Counted from the first letter of the stretch, positions 1 through 7,346 are shown. The stretch: 14,459 bases of DNA from Alphaproteobacteria bacterium (GCA_003696705.1 RFGD01000220.1:1-14459), one strand, 5' to 3'. Numbers and translations: made by a program. Notes: generated by a model not told the origin, from the letters alone.

Positions 1-43
1 CCCATGACCCGACGCCGCGCCGGTCACCGGGCGCAGCCGGCCG

Positions 44-141
44 GGAAACGAAAGACCCCGCCGGTCGCTGGGACGGGCGGGGCCTTGGCGAATGCCGGCG
101 GGGCCGTCACCGTCCGCCCGGCGTTTGCCCCGGGCGGACGG
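44..141 (-). terminator. candidate transcription terminator region after tig
   Basis: Two hairpins lie downstream of the tig stop codon. Bases 110-121 and 130-141 are a perfect 12-bp inverted repeat with an 8-base loop, but no T-tract follows on the minus strand. Further on, 56-62 and 76-82 (CCCCGCC/GGCGGGG) can form a 7-bp stem followed on the minus strand by a T-rich stretch (complement of 45-55). The second has the classical hairpin-plus-U layout; the first has the stronger stem. Which one ends the transcript is not visible. No gene is called in positions 1-149. Confidence 0.45.
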
Positions 142-149
142 CACGGCGA

Positions 150-1475
150 TCATTCGTTCTCGAGTTCCTCGAGCGCCTTCTCGAGATCTTCCTTCGAGAC
201 CTTCTTGTCCGTCACGTCCGCCAGCTCGAGGACGAAGTCGACGACCTTGTCCTCGAAGAGCGGCGCGCGCAGCTGTTGCTGCACCTGCGGGTTCTGCTGG
301 ACGAACTGGAAGAACTGCGCCTCCTGCCCCGGGTACTTCCGTGCCTCGGCCATGAGCGCCTGGGTCATCTCGCTTTCCGAGACGGTGATCTCGTTCTTGC
401 GGCCCAGCTCGGCCAGGAAAAGGCCCAGCTTCACGCGGCGACGCGCCAGCTTGCGGTGTTCGTCGGTCGGCTCGATCTCGGGGTGATCGTGGCCGTGAAC
501 GTCGGGGTTTTCCTCGTGCCACAGCTGATGCGCGATCTGATGCGCTTCGCTGTCGACGAGCGATTCCGGCAGCTCGAAGTCCACAAGCTCGTCCAGCGCG
601 TCCAGAAGGCGCCGCTTGAGCACGGCACGGGCAGCGCTGGCGTATTCCTGCTCCATGCGCTCGCGGATCTGGGTCTTGAGCGCCTCGAGGTCCTCGGCGC
701 CATAGCGCTTGGCCAGCTCGTCATCGATCTCGGCCGGCTTCGGTGCCTTGACGGCCTTCACCGTCGTCTCGAAGACCGCTTCCTTGCCGGCCAGTTCCGC
801 CGCGCCGTATTCCTCGGGGAACGTCACCTTCACGTCGATCTTGTCGCCGGCCTTGGCCCCGACGAGCTGTTCCTCGAAGCCCGGAATGAAGGCGCCCGAA
901 CCCAGGACAAGCGGATAGTCCTCGGCGGCGCCGCCCTCGAAGGGCTCGCCATCGATCTTGCCGACGAAGTCGATGACGACCTGATCACCGTTCTCGGCCG
1001 GGCCGTCCTTGTCCTCGAAGGTCTGGGCGTTCTCGGCCAGGTTCTTCAGCGCCTCTTCCACGGCGGCGTCGTCGGGCTCGACGACCAGCCGCTCGAGCTT
1101 CACCGCCTTCAGGTCGACCTCGGGGATGTCGGGAAGCCGCTCGTAGCTCAGCGAAACCTCGACGTCGTCGCCTTCCTTCCAGTCCTCGTTCGTCATGCGC
1201 ACTTCGGGCTGCATCGCCGGCCGGTCCCCGGTCTCCTCGAAATGCGCCTGCATCGCCTTGTCGATGGCTTCCTGCAGCGCCTCGCCCATGATGCGCTGAC
1301 CGAACTGCTTGCGCAGAAGGGCCATCGGGACCTTCCCCTTGCGGAAGCCCTTCAACTGGATCTCGGGCTGGATCTCGGCCAGCTTCTCGGTGACCTTGGC
1401 CTCAAGCTCGGCCGCGGGCAGGGTCAGCTGATAGCCGCGCTTCAGACCTTCCTTCTGGGTCTCGGTGACCTTCAT
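150..1475 (-). CDS. tig: trigger factor, ribosome-associated chaperone and peptidyl-prolyl isomerase
   Basis: Trigger factor binds at the ribosomal exit tunnel and shields or isomerises nascent cytoplasmic chains. The 441-residue product has the family layout: an N-terminal ribosome-binding domain with the signature GFRKGKVP at residues 43-50, an FKBP-type PPIase domain at about 163-247 (VVIDFVGKIDGEPFEGG, then GSGAFIPGFEEQLVGAKAGD), and a helical C-terminal substrate domain ending in an acidic, Glu-rich tail. Length is normal for alphaproteobacteria. An upstream in-frame ATG at 1490 would add five residues. I prefer 1475 because an AGGA-type ribosome site lies just before it and the protein then begins MKVTE, as homologues do. 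It is downstream of, and co-oriented with, the tRNA-Leu gene; the 163-base gap suggests its own promoter. Confidence 0.96.
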   Translation of the reverse strand: MKVTETQKEGLKRGYQLTLPAAELEAKVTEKLAEIQPEIQLKGFRKGKVPMALLRKQFGQRIMGEALQEAIDKAMQAHFEETGDRPAMQPEVRMTNEDWKEGDDVEVSLSYERLPDIPEVDLKAVKLERLVVEPDDAAVEEALKNLAENAQTFEDKDGPAENGDQVVIDFVGKIDGEPFEGGAAEDYPLVLGSGAFIPGFEEQLVGAKAGDKIDVKVTFPEEYGAAELAGKEAVFETTVKAVKAPKPAEIDDELAKRYGAEDLEALKTQIRERMEQEYASAARAVLKRRLLDALDELVDFELPESLVDSEAHQIAHQLWHEENPDVHGHDHPEIEPTDEHRKLARRRVKLGLFLAELGRKNEITVSESEMTQALMAEARKYPGQEAQFFQFVQQNPQVQQQLRAPLFEDKVVDFVLELADVTDKKVSKEDLEKALEELENE

Positions 1476-1539
1476 CTTGTCGTCCTTCATGCATGGTGCG
1501 GCCCGCGACCGGGGCGGGCGGCAAAATCTCTGGACCTTC

Positions 1540-1571
1540 TATTTATGGCGTGGACGGCATGCAAGGGACAA
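1540..1571 (-). promoter_or_regulatory. weak candidate promoter for tig
   Basis: On the minus strand an AT-rich TAAATA (complement of 1540-1545) stands out in a GC-rich gap between the tRNA and tig. A TTGTCC element (complement of 1566-1571) lies upstream at a longer than ideal spacing of about 20 bases. Position relative to tig is sensible, but the match is poor and this is only a suggestion. Confidence 0.22.
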
Positions 1572-1638
1572 AAGCGCCCGTTTCGGACCCCGGGCTGGCC
1601 CCGGGCGGGGACGCGCGCCCCGCATGGTGTTCCCGGTA

Positions 1639-1723
1639 TGGTGCGGGTGGAGGGACTCGAACCCCCACGCCTTGCGGCGCCAGGACCTAAACCTGGTGCG
1701 TCTACCAATTCCGCCACACCCGC
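1639..1723 (-). tRNA. tRNA-Leu (anticodon UAG)
   Basis: The minus strand reads as a complete class II tRNA of 85 bases. The acceptor stem pairs GCGGGTG with CACCCGC, followed by discriminator A and an encoded CCA. The anticodon stem CCAGG/CCTGG encloses the loop TTTAGGT, giving anticodon TAG, which reads CUA and other CUN leucine codons. A variable arm follows, then the T arm with GGTTCGAGTCC, near the 3' end. Length, long variable arm and anticodon all agree with leucine. It lies between tig and the divergent Hint gene, and no integrase or duplicated 3' end nearby suggests use as an attachment site. Confidence 0.97.
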
Positions 1724-1788
1724 GCAGGCCGCCCCATAGCAGACCTCCTGCAAGAGCGCGAGGGGCAAAGTGCAGGCGCAGGCGGCTA

Positions 1789-1800
1789 CCTTCATGAAGG
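1789..1800. repeat. 12-bp perfect palindrome between tRNA-Leu and the Hint gene
   Basis: CCTTCATGAAGG is a perfect palindrome in the 134-base gap between the divergent tRNA-Leu and Hint-domain genes, followed by a six-T run at 1807-1812. It could be an operator half of either promoter or chance. I see no clear -35/-10 pair on either strand here. Confidence 0.3.
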
Positions 1801-1857
1801 ATTCACTTTTTTCGTCTTGTCTCGTAGCATGCCCGAAAACAACAGGGGGCAGGTGCC

Positions 1858-2775
1858 TTGGTCGCAGCAACATACAGGCTCGTTCCGCCCGCCGACATCG
1901 CCTTTGTCGATGGCCGCGAACTCGACATGCGGGCATGGGCGCTCGGGCTCGGCGGCGCGCTTCTCGTGCGTCGGGCCGTGTCCGGGCCCAGCGCCATCCT
2001 TTCGGTCGATGGAACGGGGGTGCTGGCGGCGCCGGCCGTCGTCGACGCCTGTCGCATTCCTGCCGGGACAGCGGTCCTGTGCCTTGACACGGTCACGCTC
2101 CGCGACCGGGCCGGGACGACCTATCGGCTCGTGCGCCTGCGTCTTGGCACCGAAGGGCCTGCGCGCATCGGCTTTCGCGGCCCCCTGCCGGAAGCGGGCG
2201 CGCCCCTCCTGGTGCAGCCGGCGGCGATGACCGGTTCGGTTCTGTGTGACGGCGACGCGCATGACGGCGCCCTTGCCGCAGGGACATCCGTTCTGACACT
2301 CGACGGCGCCATCGCGGTCGAGCACCTCGTGCCGGGGGACCGGATCATCACGCGCGACCGGGGCGCACAGCCGCTGCGCTGGGTCGAGCGGGTCGACCGC
2401 CTGCCCGCCGTGGGCCGCCCCACGCTCGTGCGCCTCGGCAGGGGCGCGCTGGGCCCCGGCCGACCCGAGCGCGACATGACGGTGACCGGCCGGACGCACG
2501 TCCTCCTGCGCGGCACGGACAGCGGCCGTCCGACCCGCGCGCTCGTGCCGGCCGCTCGGCTTGCCGACGGGCATGAGGTGACCGCCGCCTCCCCCGGCGC
2601 GCACTTGCCGCCGCTGTTTCGCCTGTGGCTCGAACGCCGGGAGATCGTCTATGCCGACGGGCTCGAGGTCGAAACCGCCCGTCCTCTGCCCCAAGAGGGG
2701 CTGCCAACCGCCGCACCGGTACAGGGACCAAGGGCGGTGCGACTGGCTGGCCGACGCGGCCGACCGACGGGCTGA
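1858..2775 (+). CDS. Hint-domain (Hedgehog/intein-type) protein lacking the canonical N-terminal Cys
   Basis: The 305-residue product has an N-terminal part of unknown role (about 1-130) and a bacterial Hint_2-like domain from about 137 onward. The recognisable core is AGTSVLTLDGAIAVEHLVPGD at 141-161, then a run ending RWVERV. Hint domains normally self-process starting from a Cys in a CFxxGT motif. Here that position is Ala138 (ALAAGT), so N-S acyl shift chemistry looks absent. A later His is kept in TGRTHVLL. No signal peptide or calcium-binding repeat is visible. The reading frame is closed by a TAG at 1825-1827 and contains no upstream ATG or GTG, so TTG at 1858, preceded by an AGGGGG ribosome site at 1843-1848, is the best start. 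After the stop, 136 bases including a run of eight C (2832-2839) separate it from the convergent nnrD; I see no gene there. Its function is unknown. Confidence 0.72.
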   Translation: MVAATYRLVPPADIAFVDGRELDMRAWALGLGGALLVRRAVSGPSAILSVDGTGVLAAPAVVDACRIPAGTAVLCLDTVTLRDRAGTTYRLVRLRLGTEGPARIGFRGPLPEAGAPLLVQPAAMTGSVLCDGDAHDGALAAGTSVLTLDGAIAVEHLVPGDRIITRDRGAQPLRWVERVDRLPAVGRPTLVRLGRGALGPGRPERDMTVTGRTHVLLRGTDSGRPTRALVPAARLADGHEVTAASPGAHLPPLFRLWLERREIVYADGLEVETARPLPQEGLPTAAPVQGPRAVRLAGRRGRPTG

Positions 2776-2911
2776 AGCCGACGTCCCTCCCGGCCTGCTT
2801 TTCCGGTCTGCCCCGCGCCGCCTCGTGCATGCCCCCCCCGCGACCGCCTTGAAGACCGAAAACGAGGAAGGCGGCCGTCGCGCTGCGCACGAGCAGCCGC
2901 CGACCGAGGCC

Positions 2912-3778
2912 CTAGGTGACGCCTTGTGCGCGAAAGACCAGCGGGATGGCTTCCGGCAAATCCTCGGCCACAAGTCCGGGGCCGACGGCATTCGCCGCGG
3001 CAAGATGCAGCCATGCGCCAAGGCATGCGGCCTCGAACGGCGGAAAGCCGCGCGCTGCAAGCCCGGCCACGAGCCCGGCAAGAACGTCACCCGACCCGGC
3101 CGTGGCCAGCCAGGCCGAGGACGGGAAGCGCTCGCCCCGCGTGATCGCACAGCGCCCGTCCGGATGGGCCAGGATCGTATCTCGCCCCTTCAGAAGAACC
3201 ACGGCGTTCGCGCGCGCCGCCGCCGTGCGGGCCACGGCCAACCGCTCGGCCTCGGCGCCCCGGGCGCCGGCGGCCAGATCGGGAAAGAGCCGTCCGAACT
3301 CGCCCGCGTGGGGGGTGATGACCACCCCGGGGTGCAACGAGGTCAGAAGGCTTTCGGGATGGGCCGCGAAAGCCGACAGGCCGTCGGCATCCAGAACGAC
3401 ACGACGCCCGGCCGAAAGCGCCTCGCGAACCAGTCCACGCGCCCTTTCGTCGAGGCCCAGATTTGGCCCGAGGCACACTGCCGTGACGCGCGGATCCGCA
3501 AGGAAGTTCGCCAATTCCGCCGCATTGCCGATCTGGCGCAGCATGACGGCGTCTAGGCGGGCGGCGTTCTCGGCCATGGCGTCGGCCGGGCATCCCAGAG
3601 TGACAAGCCCCGCGCCGACACGCAGCGCCGCCCGCGCCGCCAGCCGCGCCGCGCCGCCGCGCCCCGCGCCCCCGGCCAGAACCAGCGCGGACCCGTGGCT
3701 GTACTTGTGCCCCTCGGGGGCCTTCGAAAGCCGCGCGCGCCAGTCGGGCGTGAAGGCGACCTCGGTCACCATCGTCAT
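2912..3778 (-). CDS. nnrD: ADP/ATP-dependent NAD(P)H-hydrate dehydratase (NnrD)
   Basis: NnrD dehydrates the S-epimer of hydrated NADH or NADPH, using a nucleoside phosphate, to restore the cofactor. The 288-residue product is a ribokinase-like domain with the family motifs in order: GHKYSHGSALVLAGG from 23, LGPNLGL at 103-109, LDADGLSAF at 129-137, TPHAGEFGRL at 155-164, LLKGRDT at 195-201 and ATAGSGDVLAG at 225-235 containing the expected catalytic Asp231. The ATG at 3778 overlaps the nnrE stop as ATGA, which indicates translational coupling. A longer open frame runs upstream to 3892 but is only the shadow of nnrE. In most bacteria, including relatives as I recall them, this domain is the C-terminal half of one fused protein. 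Here it is a separate ORF. Confidence 0.9.
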   Translation of the reverse strand: MTMVTEVAFTPDWRARLSKAPEGHKYSHGSALVLAGGAGRGGAARLAARAALRVGAGLVTLGCPADAMAENAARLDAVMLRQIGNAAELANFLADPRVTAVCLGPNLGLDERARGLVREALSAGRRVVLDADGLSAFAAHPESLLTSLHPGVVITPHAGEFGRLFPDLAAGARGAEAERLAVARTAAARANAVVLLKGRDTILAHPDGRCAITRGERFPSSAWLATAGSGDVLAGLVAGLAARGFPPFEAACLGAWLHLAAANAVGPGLVAEDLPEAIPLVFRAQGVT

Positions 3779-4488
3779 CGGCCCGCCGCCCCGTCGTCGT
3801 GAAGGCCGATGTCGGCGACAAGGACGCGATCCATCCAGGCCGCGCCCTTCGGGGCCAGATGCGCCGGCTTCGGGGCGTGAAAGGTGACACACAGATCGGC
3901 GTGAAGCGCCCGGCCGCCAAGGGCCTCGCCGCTATCGGCGGCAACCCCCGAAGGGATGTCGATGGCAACGACCCGCGGCGCCGGATCAAGCGCGTCGAGC
4001 CCCTCGATCAGGGCCGCGGCCGGGCCTTCGATCGGCCTGGACAGGCCAATGCCGAAGAGCCCGTCGATGACAAGATCCGCGCGCGCGGCTTCGGCAAGGG
4101 CGGCGGGAACGCCAGGCTCGTCCAGCGCCGCAACGCCCCCCCGCGCCAGCCAGCGACGCCGGTTTTCGGCCGCGTCTTCGGGAAGGCGCCGCGGATCGCC
4201 CAGCTCCCAGACGGAAACGTCGTGCCCGGCATCCGCCAGAAGGCGCGCAACGGCGAAGGCGTCACCGCCGTTGTTTCCCGGACCGGCCAGGATCACGACC
4301 CGCCGCGGCGTCGCAAGAAACCCGGGCCATGCCGTTTCAATGCCGGCAACGACGCCGGTCGCGGCGCGCTCCATCAACGCAAGCCCCGTCGCGCGGCCAC
4401 TGCCAATCGCCTCGGCCTCCAGCGCCCGCATCTCCGACGCCGAGATCGGGGGGCGATTCGCCGCCTCTGCGAGTCCTCGTTCGCTCAT
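3775..4488 (-). CDS. nnrE: NAD(P)H-hydrate epimerase (NnrE, YjeF_N domain)
   Basis: NnrE interconverts the R and S forms of NAD(P)H-hydrate so that the dehydratase can repair both. The 237-residue product covers the whole YjeF_N domain: SASEMRALEAEAIGSG near the N-terminus, the nucleotide/K+-binding loop GPGNNGGDAFAVARLL at 69-84, DGLFGIGLSRPIEG at 142-155, AIDIPSGV at 175-182, and a C-terminal VLVADIGL strand. It ends shortly after that strand, where fused homologues continue into the dehydratase domain. The start at 4488 places the first conserved motif about 20 residues in. The ribosome site there is weak, and a GTG at 4536 is an alternative. It is first in a two-gene unit with nnrD and divergent from glnB. 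Confidence 0.9.
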   Translation of the reverse strand: MSERGLAEAANRPPISASEMRALEAEAIGSGRATGLALMERAATGVVAGIETAWPGFLATPRRVVILAGPGNNGGDAFAVARLLADAGHDVSVWELGDPRRLPEDAAENRRRWLARGGVAALDEPGVPAALAEAARADLVIDGLFGIGLSRPIEGPAAALIEGLDALDPAPRVVAIDIPSGVAADSGEALGGRALHADLCVTFHAPKPAHLAPKGAAWMDRVLVADIGLHDDGAAGR

Positions 4489-4523
4489 TATTCGACCAGA
4501 TCGCCTAATTCTTGTGCAAATCC

Positions 4524-4548
4524 GTCGGGCACGCACCCTCGTGCCGAC
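4524..4548. promoter_or_regulatory. dyad upstream of glnB, candidate NtrC-type site
   Basis: GGCACG (4528-4533) and CGTGCC (4540-4545) form a perfect inverted repeat with a 6-base spacer. It extends outward to GTCGG/CCGAC if one base is bulged. The GCAC...GTGC core resembles the general shape of NtrC sites, though the spacing is one base longer than the enterobacterial pattern. It lies about 80 bases before glnB and 36 before nnrE, so it could serve either. A second small dyad, GAGAA-GTG-TTCTC, is at 4581-4593. No convincing sigma-54 or sigma-70 pair was found. The NtrC assignment is inferred from position ahead of glnBA. Confidence 0.35.
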
Positions 4549-4626
4549 CCCGCCGACACTAGCGCATTGAGCGCCGCCCCGAGAAGTGTTCTCAGCTACT
4601 CAGCAACCCATGCCGGAGGTCGTGTC

Positions 4627-4965
4627 ATGAAGAAGATCGAGGCGATCATCAAGCCGTTCAAGCTCGACGAGGTGAAGGAAGCGCTGCAGGAAGCGGGCGT
4701 CCAGGGTCTTTCCGTGACCGAGGTCAAGGGCTTTGGCCGGCAGAAGGGTCACACCGAACTTTACCGGGGGGCCGAATACGTCGTCGACTTCCTTCCGAAG
4801 GTGAAGATCGAGGTCGTGCTTCCCGCCGACATGGTCGACGCGGCCGTCGAGGCCATTGTCGGCGCCGCCCGGACCGGGAAGATCGGCGATGGCAAGATCT
4901 TCGTCTCGACGGTCGAACAGGCCATCCGCATTCGCACGGGCGAAACCGGCGAAGACGCCCTCTGA
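4627..4965 (+). CDS. glnB: nitrogen regulatory protein PII
   Basis: PII is the trimeric cytoplasmic sensor of 2-oxoglutarate and energy charge. It signals nitrogen status to glutamine synthetase adenylyltransferase and to the NtrB/NtrC system. The 112-residue product has the standard PII length and motifs: MKKIEAIIKPFKLDEVKEAL at the N-terminus, the T-loop KGHTELYRGAEYVVDFLPK with uridylylation target Tyr51, and the C-terminal GKIGDGKIFV motif that contributes to ATP binding. The ATG at 4627 has a GGAGG ribosome site at 4615-4619, and the 5' extension open in this frame carries no PII sequence. It lies 49 bases before glnA in the same direction, the classical glnBA arrangement of alphaproteobacteria, which favours GlnB over GlnK as the name. 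Confidence 0.97.
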   Translation: MKKIEAIIKPFKLDEVKEALQEAGVQGLSVTEVKGFGRQKGHTELYRGAEYVVDFLPKVKIEVVLPADMVDAAVEAIVGAARTGKIGDGKIFVSTVEQAIRIRTGETGEDAL

Positions 4966-5014
4966 ACTCCCGAAAAACCGTTCCACTCATGCCTTGCAGA
5001 AAGGAAATCGCCAG

Positions 5015-6421
5015 ATGAGCAAGGAATTCGTCCTGAACACGATCAAGGAAGAGGATGTCGAATACGTCGACGTTCGCTTTACCGATCCGCGGGGCAAGCT
5101 TCAGCACGTCACCGTCCTGGCCGATCAGGTCGACGAAGACTTCCTCGAGGAAGGCTTCATGTTCGACGGCTCGTCCATCGCCGGGTGGAAGTCCATCGAC
5201 CAGTCGGACATGAAGCTGATGCCCGACGTGAACAGCTCGTATCTCGACCCGTTCTATGCCGAGAAGACGCTGTGCATTCACTGCTCGGTCGTCGAACCGG
5301 ACACCGGCGAACGCTACGAGCGCGACCCGCGCGGGACGGCCGAAAAGGCCGAAGCCTACCTCAAGGCGTCGGGCATCGGTGACACCGCCTACTTCGGCCC
5401 GGAAGCCGAGTTCTTCCTGTTCGACGACGTCCGTTATTCGGTATCGATGAACAAGGTCTCGTACGAGGTCGATGCCATCGACGGCTCGTGGAACACCGAC
5501 ACCGAATATGAAATGGGCAACTCGGGCCACCGCCCGGGCGTCAAGGGCGGCTATTTCCCGGTCAACCCGGTCGACGCCGGCCAGGACATCCGCTCGGAAA
5601 TGCTGTCGACGATGAAGCGCATGGGCATGAAGGTCGACAAGCACCACCACGAGGTGGCCAGTTGTCAGCACGAGCTTGGCCTCATCTTCAGCACGCTGAC
5701 GCGGCAGGCCGACGAGCTGCAGAAGTACAAGTACGTCATCCACAACGTCGCCCACGCCTACGGCAAGTCGGCCACCTTCATGCCGAAGCCGATCGCCGGC
5801 GACAACGGCACCGGCATGCATGTGAACATGTCGATCTGGAAGGACGGCAAGCCGCTCTTCGCGGGCGACAAGTATGCCGACCTCAGCCAGGAGGCGCTCT
5901 ACTTCATCGGCGGCATCCTGAAGCATGCGCGCACGCTCAATGCCTTCACGAACCCCGCGACGAACTCGTACAAGCGTCTGATCCCGGGTTTCGAAGCCCC
6001 GGTGCTGCGCGCCTACTCGGCCCGCAACCGTTCGGGCTGCGTGCGGATCCCGTGGGCCGAAAGCCCGAAGGCAAAGCGCGTCGAGGCCCGCTTCCCCGAC
6101 CCGGCGGCGAACCCGTATCTGGCCTTCGCGGCGCTTCTGATGGCCGGTCTTGACGGCATCAAGAACAAGATCGACCCGGGTCCGGCCATGGACAAGGACC
6201 TCTATGACCTGCCGCCCGAAGAGCTGGCGGGGATCCCGACGGTCTGCGGGTCGCTGCGCGAGGCACTCCAGGCACTCGAATCCGACCACGACTTCCTTCT
6301 GGCCGGTGACGTGTTCACGAAGGACCAGATCCAGGGCTATCTCGACCTCAAGTGGGAAGAGGTCTACGCCTGCGAACACACGCCACACCCGGTCGAATTC
6401 AAGCTCTACTACAGCTGCTGA
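5015..6421 (+). CDS. glnA: glutamine synthetase type I
   Basis: GlnA makes glutamine from glutamate, ammonia and ATP, the main entry of ammonia into metabolism, acting as a cytoplasmic dodecamer. The 468-residue product is typical of GSI-beta. Visible landmarks are FMFDGSSIAGW near residues 49-59, the metal-binding GPEAEFFLFD, the HHHEV and GQHELG-like (CQHELGL) segments, the ATP/glutamate region KPIAGDNGTGMHVN, NRSGCVRIPW, and the adenylylation site with Tyr397 in KDLYDLPPEE. The presence of that Tyr implies control by GlnE. The ATG at 5015 has an AAGGA site at 5001-5005. It is co-transcribed with glnB by position, and a strong hairpin terminator follows the stop. Confidence 0.98.
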   Translation: MSKEFVLNTIKEEDVEYVDVRFTDPRGKLQHVTVLADQVDEDFLEEGFMFDGSSIAGWKSIDQSDMKLMPDVNSSYLDPFYAEKTLCIHCSVVEPDTGERYERDPRGTAEKAEAYLKASGIGDTAYFGPEAEFFLFDDVRYSVSMNKVSYEVDAIDGSWNTDTEYEMGNSGHRPGVKGGYFPVNPVDAGQDIRSEMLSTMKRMGMKVDKHHHEVASCQHELGLIFSTLTRQADELQKYKYVIHNVAHAYGKSATFMPKPIAGDNGTGMHVNMSIWKDGKPLFAGDKYADLSQEALYFIGGILKHARTLNAFTNPATNSYKRLIPGFEAPVLRAYSARNRSGCVRIPWAESPKAKRVEARFPDPAANPYLAFAALLMAGLDGIKNKIDPGPAMDKDLYDLPPEELAGIPTVCGSLREALQALESDHDFLLAGDVFTKDQIQGYLDLKWEEVYACEHTPHPVEFKLYYSC

Positions 6422-6442
6422 CCGCGCGGCACCGCAAGGGAC

Positions 6443-6471
6443 AAGGGGGCGCCATCGGGCGCCCCCTTTTT
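6443..6471 (+). terminator. Rho-independent terminator of glnBA
   Basis: GGGGGCGC (6445-6452) pairs with GCGCCCCC (6459-6466) across a 6-base loop, followed at once by five T (6467-6471). Flanking AA/TT extends the stem. The hairpin begins 21 bases past the glnA stop. The same stem, with a weaker T-tract on the other strand, may also stop transcripts of the convergent DUF3445 gene that ends at 6499. Confidence 0.9.
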
Positions 6472-6498
6472 GCGTTTCAGTGCCCCCGCGGCGCCGTG

Positions 6499-7311
6499 TC
6501 AGGCCCCCTCGGCCCCTTCCATCTCGGCCAGCGCTGCGGCCTCGGCCGCCGCCAGCGCGGTGCGCGCGACCACCGTCGTATGGATCGAGAACACGACCGC
6601 CTGCGTGTCCGGCAGGCGGACAAGGCACTGGCGTTCCGAGCGAACGAAGGCGGGCGTCCCGCACGGCGCGGGTCGCGGCGCCCCTTCGGGCCGGGGCTGG
6701 AAAAGCGCCGGATCGTCATAGCCCAGCACGTTGACGCGCCAGAGCCCCTGCCCGACCCGGATCGCGTCGAACAATCGGTTCACGCGCCGCGCAAGCCCCG
6801 CATCATAGGCGGGCACCGGGGCGTGGATGGCATCAAGCGGTCGGCCCATCTTCTCGGCCAGGGTCCAGCTTGCCGGAAAGCACAGGACCGCGGCCGTCAG
6901 GACATGCGCACCCTGCCGGCGTTCGATGACACAGAAATCCTCTTGCACGAGCCGGCCGAGCGTGCCCAAGGGGTCCGCCTCGTCCGGCGCGATCTCGACC
7001 CCGTCCGGGCGGCGCACGCGGTAGGGTCGGACGTCGAAACCCGGTAGCGCCGAAACGCCGTCCAGAACGTGTTTCAGCAACTCCTGCGTCGCCGGCTCCG
7101 CCCCCGGCAAGTCCGCGACGACCGCATCGCGCCGATGGTCAAGAAGCCAGTCTCGCAGCGCCATCTGCGCCGCGTAGGCGTCATCCACCTCAAGCCAGGT
7201 TCCGGGACGCAGCGGCTGAATCCCCGGCAGCCGCCGAAATCGCGGGTCGACCCATGGCGCGTGGGTCAGGCGTCGCTGGAGAATCGGCTGCAGGAGCAAG
7301 GGGTCGGTCAT
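6499..7311 (-). CDS. DUF3445 protein, heme-dependent oxidative N-demethylase family
   Basis: Members of this family include a heme enzyme that oxidatively demethylates amines and proteins related to a dimethylamine monooxygenase subunit, so a role in methylated-amine breakdown is likely but the substrate cannot be read from sequence. The 270-residue product shows the family landmarks: PWVDPRFRRLPGIQPL at 19-34, QEDFCVIE at 123-130, CFPASWTLAEKMG at 144-156, IHAPVP at 162-167, and near the C-terminus RSERQCLVRLPDTQAVVFSIHT. There is no signal peptide, so it is probably cytoplasmic. The start at 7311 is chosen because conserved sequence begins soon after; its ribosome site is weak. It is transcribed divergently from dddP across 145 bases and convergent with glnA. 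Confidence 0.8.
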   Translation of the reverse strand: MTDPLLLQPILQRRLTHAPWVDPRFRRLPGIQPLRPGTWLEVDDAYAAQMALRDWLLDHRRDAVVADLPGAEPATQELLKHVLDGVSALPGFDVRPYRVRRPDGVEIAPDEADPLGTLGRLVQEDFCVIERRQGAHVLTAAVLCFPASWTLAEKMGRPLDAIHAPVPAYDAGLARRVNRLFDAIRVGQGLWRVNVLGYDDPALFQPRPEGAPRPAPCGTPAFVRSERQCLVRLPDTQAVVFSIHTTVVARTALAAAEAAALAEMEGAEGA

Positions 7312-7326
7312 CACGCGCCAGTCTGA

Positions 7327-7346
7327 GCGGCCCGCGACCGGGCCGC
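7327..7346. repeat. short perfect hairpin between the DUF3445 gene and dddP
   Basis: GCGGCCCG (7327-7334) and CGGGCCGC (7339-7346) form an 8-bp perfect stem with a 4-base loop, 15 bases upstream of the DUF3445 start codon. In the shared divergent promoter region this could be an operator or a 5' leader structure, but in such GC-rich DNA chance is possible. No clear promoter hexamers are visible in the 145-base gap. Confidence 0.3.

Noticed and set aside
276..1739. Long plus-strand open frame of 487 codons opposite tig
   Set aside because: It is antisense to a clear trigger factor gene, has no recognisable domain, and runs into the tRNA region. Such mirror frames are expected in GC-rich coding DNA.
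1639..1857. tRNA-Leu as an integration site for a mobile element carrying the Hint gene
   Set aside because: There is no integrase, no repeat of the tRNA 3' end in the window and no visible change in composition across the junction.
2776..2911. Frameshifted C-terminal extension of the Hint protein through the eight-C run at 2832-2839
   Set aside because: The stop at 2773-2775 precedes the run, so slippage there cannot extend the protein, and the downstream frames show no Hint-like sequence.
1792..3150. 452-codon minus-strand open frame over the Hint gene
   Set aside because: It spans the Hint gene and the end of nnrD on another frame and is Arg/Ala/Gly-rich without motifs. The plus-strand Hint motif decides the true frame.
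4489..4626. Sigma-54 promoter ahead of glnB
   Set aside because: No TGGCAC-N5-TTGC-type element is present. The GGCACG here belongs to a dyad and lacks a GC doublet at the right spacing.
4724..6664. 646-codon minus-strand open frame opposite glnB and glnA
   Set aside because: It crosses two genes, an intergenic gap and a strong terminator, and its composition is that of a codon-mirror of glnA. No family is recognisable.
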